62,792 nt of DNA from assembly GCA_017613375.1 (NCBI GenBank), contig JAGADZ010000032.1, positions 1-62,792 on the forward strand, written 5' to 3'. The stretch's first letter is position 1. Every line of letters starts with the position of its first letter. Below are positions 62,153-62,792 of the stretch, one piece after another. This stretch comes from Bacteroidales bacterium (GTDB taxonomy: Bacteria; Bacteroidota; Bacteroidia; Bacteroidales; P3). The position numbers were made by a program, and so were the translations under genes. Below the pieces are notes generated by a model. It made no database searches. It saw only the letters and a list, made by a program, of their open reading frames with translations, and was not told where the DNA came from.

Positions 62153-62792
62153 AAATAAGGTTTTTTTAACATTTGAGAATGATTAACAATTTTTCTTGTA
62201 TCTTTTTCTTTTTGCTTCTCTTTTTTCTTTTGATTTTTCTTGCCAGATATCTTCTTCAACTTTTCTTTTGCCGAAGCCCAAAAGGAAAGTTGCAAAAGAA
62301 AAGCGCTTTTCTGAGCTCTCCCAAGGAACGCGGCTCCGGGCGACGGAAATCATTGTCGCGGGACGGCGTGACGCGGGAACTCGCAGGCCTGTCCTGCTCT
62401 TTTTATATTTTCCGTAAAGACAACGCAACCCCTTCTTTTATAAACTCTTGAAGGTTCACTTGCTCAGACACCTCGCGTCTTTTACACCGCCCCGCTCGTG
62501 ATTTCCTGTCACCCTCCGACCAAGCGACTTTCGATGTAGGACGTTAGGTCTGACGTACTATAATACAGGGCTACACATTACTATTTAATATCCACATAAC
62601 GAACACGAATAATTCGTGTCAGTTCGTGTTCTTCTTTTGGGGTCGGCCTAATGGCCGAGAAATTATTCAAAAATCTTATAAAAAATCTTTCAAAAATTAT
62701 CGTTTTCTTTGATTCGTGTCAATTCGTGTGATTCGTGTTCGTTTTTTGAACACGAATCTCTCGAATCTCACTAATCCTTATTCAACTTTAAT
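62153..62792. other. Gene-free right edge with palindrome, GC-rich island and short repeats
   Basis: No convincing gene. Features seen: a pyrimidine-rich tract (62160-62260); an inverted repeat with 12-nt arms CTTTTCTTTTGC (62260-62271) and its complement (62292-62303); a GC-rich segment of ~80 bp (about 62318-62400) in AT-rich surroundings; a CGGCC-TAAT-GGCCG hairpin near 62644-62657; and ATTCGTGT-type direct repeats at 62604-62630 and 62711-62740, with the inverted form CACGAAT at 62751-62757. It may be the flank of a further unit cut by the window edge. Confidence 0.5.

Noticed and set aside
62260-62303. 12-nt-arm inverted repeat considered as an insertion-sequence end
   Set aside because: No transposase gene or target-site duplication is seen, and the arms are only 20 nt apart.

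Overview
The window comes from a Bacteroidota chromosome, most likely order Bacteroidales. Evidence for this: C-terminal type IX secretion (T9SS) sorting domains on two exported proteins, carboxypeptidase-regulatory/TonB-dependent outer-membrane receptors, a DUF4249 lipoprotein partnered with a receptor, a BtuB/BtuG-type vitamin B12 locus, rpsF-rpsR-rplI without ssb, and repeated promoter cores of the Bacteroidota type (TAnnTTTG, several with TTTG 19-20 nt upstream). No plasmid, prophage core, insertion sequence, rRNA operon or CRISPR array is visible.

Layout. 1-665: the C-terminal end of a T9SS-exported Fn3 protein. 674-6272: thioesterase, a YqeY / response regulator / histidine kinase operon, tRNA-Phe, lspA with a repetitive tail, DUF3109 and a 2-hydroxyacid dehydrogenase. 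6374-12179: operon M16 peptidase / potassium channel / TonB receptor / DUF4249. 12460-15159: a second outer-membrane barrel protein. 15375-17512: tRNA-Gln, rpsF-rpsR-rplI and a six-tRNA cluster. 17615-21086: mutS and a membrane zinc peptidase. 21193-24598: cobalamin riboswitch, BtuB-like receptor and BtuG-like beta-propeller. 24607-30139: PHP, DRTGG, rlmH, methyltransferase, acetyltransferase, OmpA-family protein and FtsE-like ATPase. 30192-35024: NusG paralogue, trkA and two trkH genes in one tightly packed operon. 35180-39130: nitroreductase, PepSY-like protein, purA and an unrecognised gene. 39279-42846: MATE, NadR/Ttd14-type AAA-CYTH protein and murB. 42973-48483: GH20 hexosaminidase, acyltransferase, M20 amidohydrolase and SGNH hydrolase with a T9SS tail. 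48753-62022: an ORF6N-domain protein followed by two giant exported repeat proteins (2168 and 2036 residues). 62023-62792: no convincing gene.

The most unusual region is 48.7-62.0 kb. The two giant proteins are tandem paralogues built from dozens of glycine-rich units around a [YF]GGGN core. These units are organised in a longer super-repeat, and the order is the same in the C-terminal ~550 residues of both proteins. Neither ends in a recognisable T9SS sorting domain. Next in interest are a composite intergenic repeat (heptamer CATACYT arrays plus a shared GTTAACG / TTTTCGTTAT block) at three distant loci, the NusG paralogue translationally coupled to a potassium-uptake operon, and the LspA with an 18-residue repeat tail.

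Most genes in 0.7-11 kb and 24.6-62 kb lie on the minus strand in short-gap or ATGA-overlapping operons. The plus-strand units are the barrel protein, the B12 locus, tRNA-Gln and the nitroreductase. Assignments rest on reading translated sequences, motifs and gene context; no database search was run.
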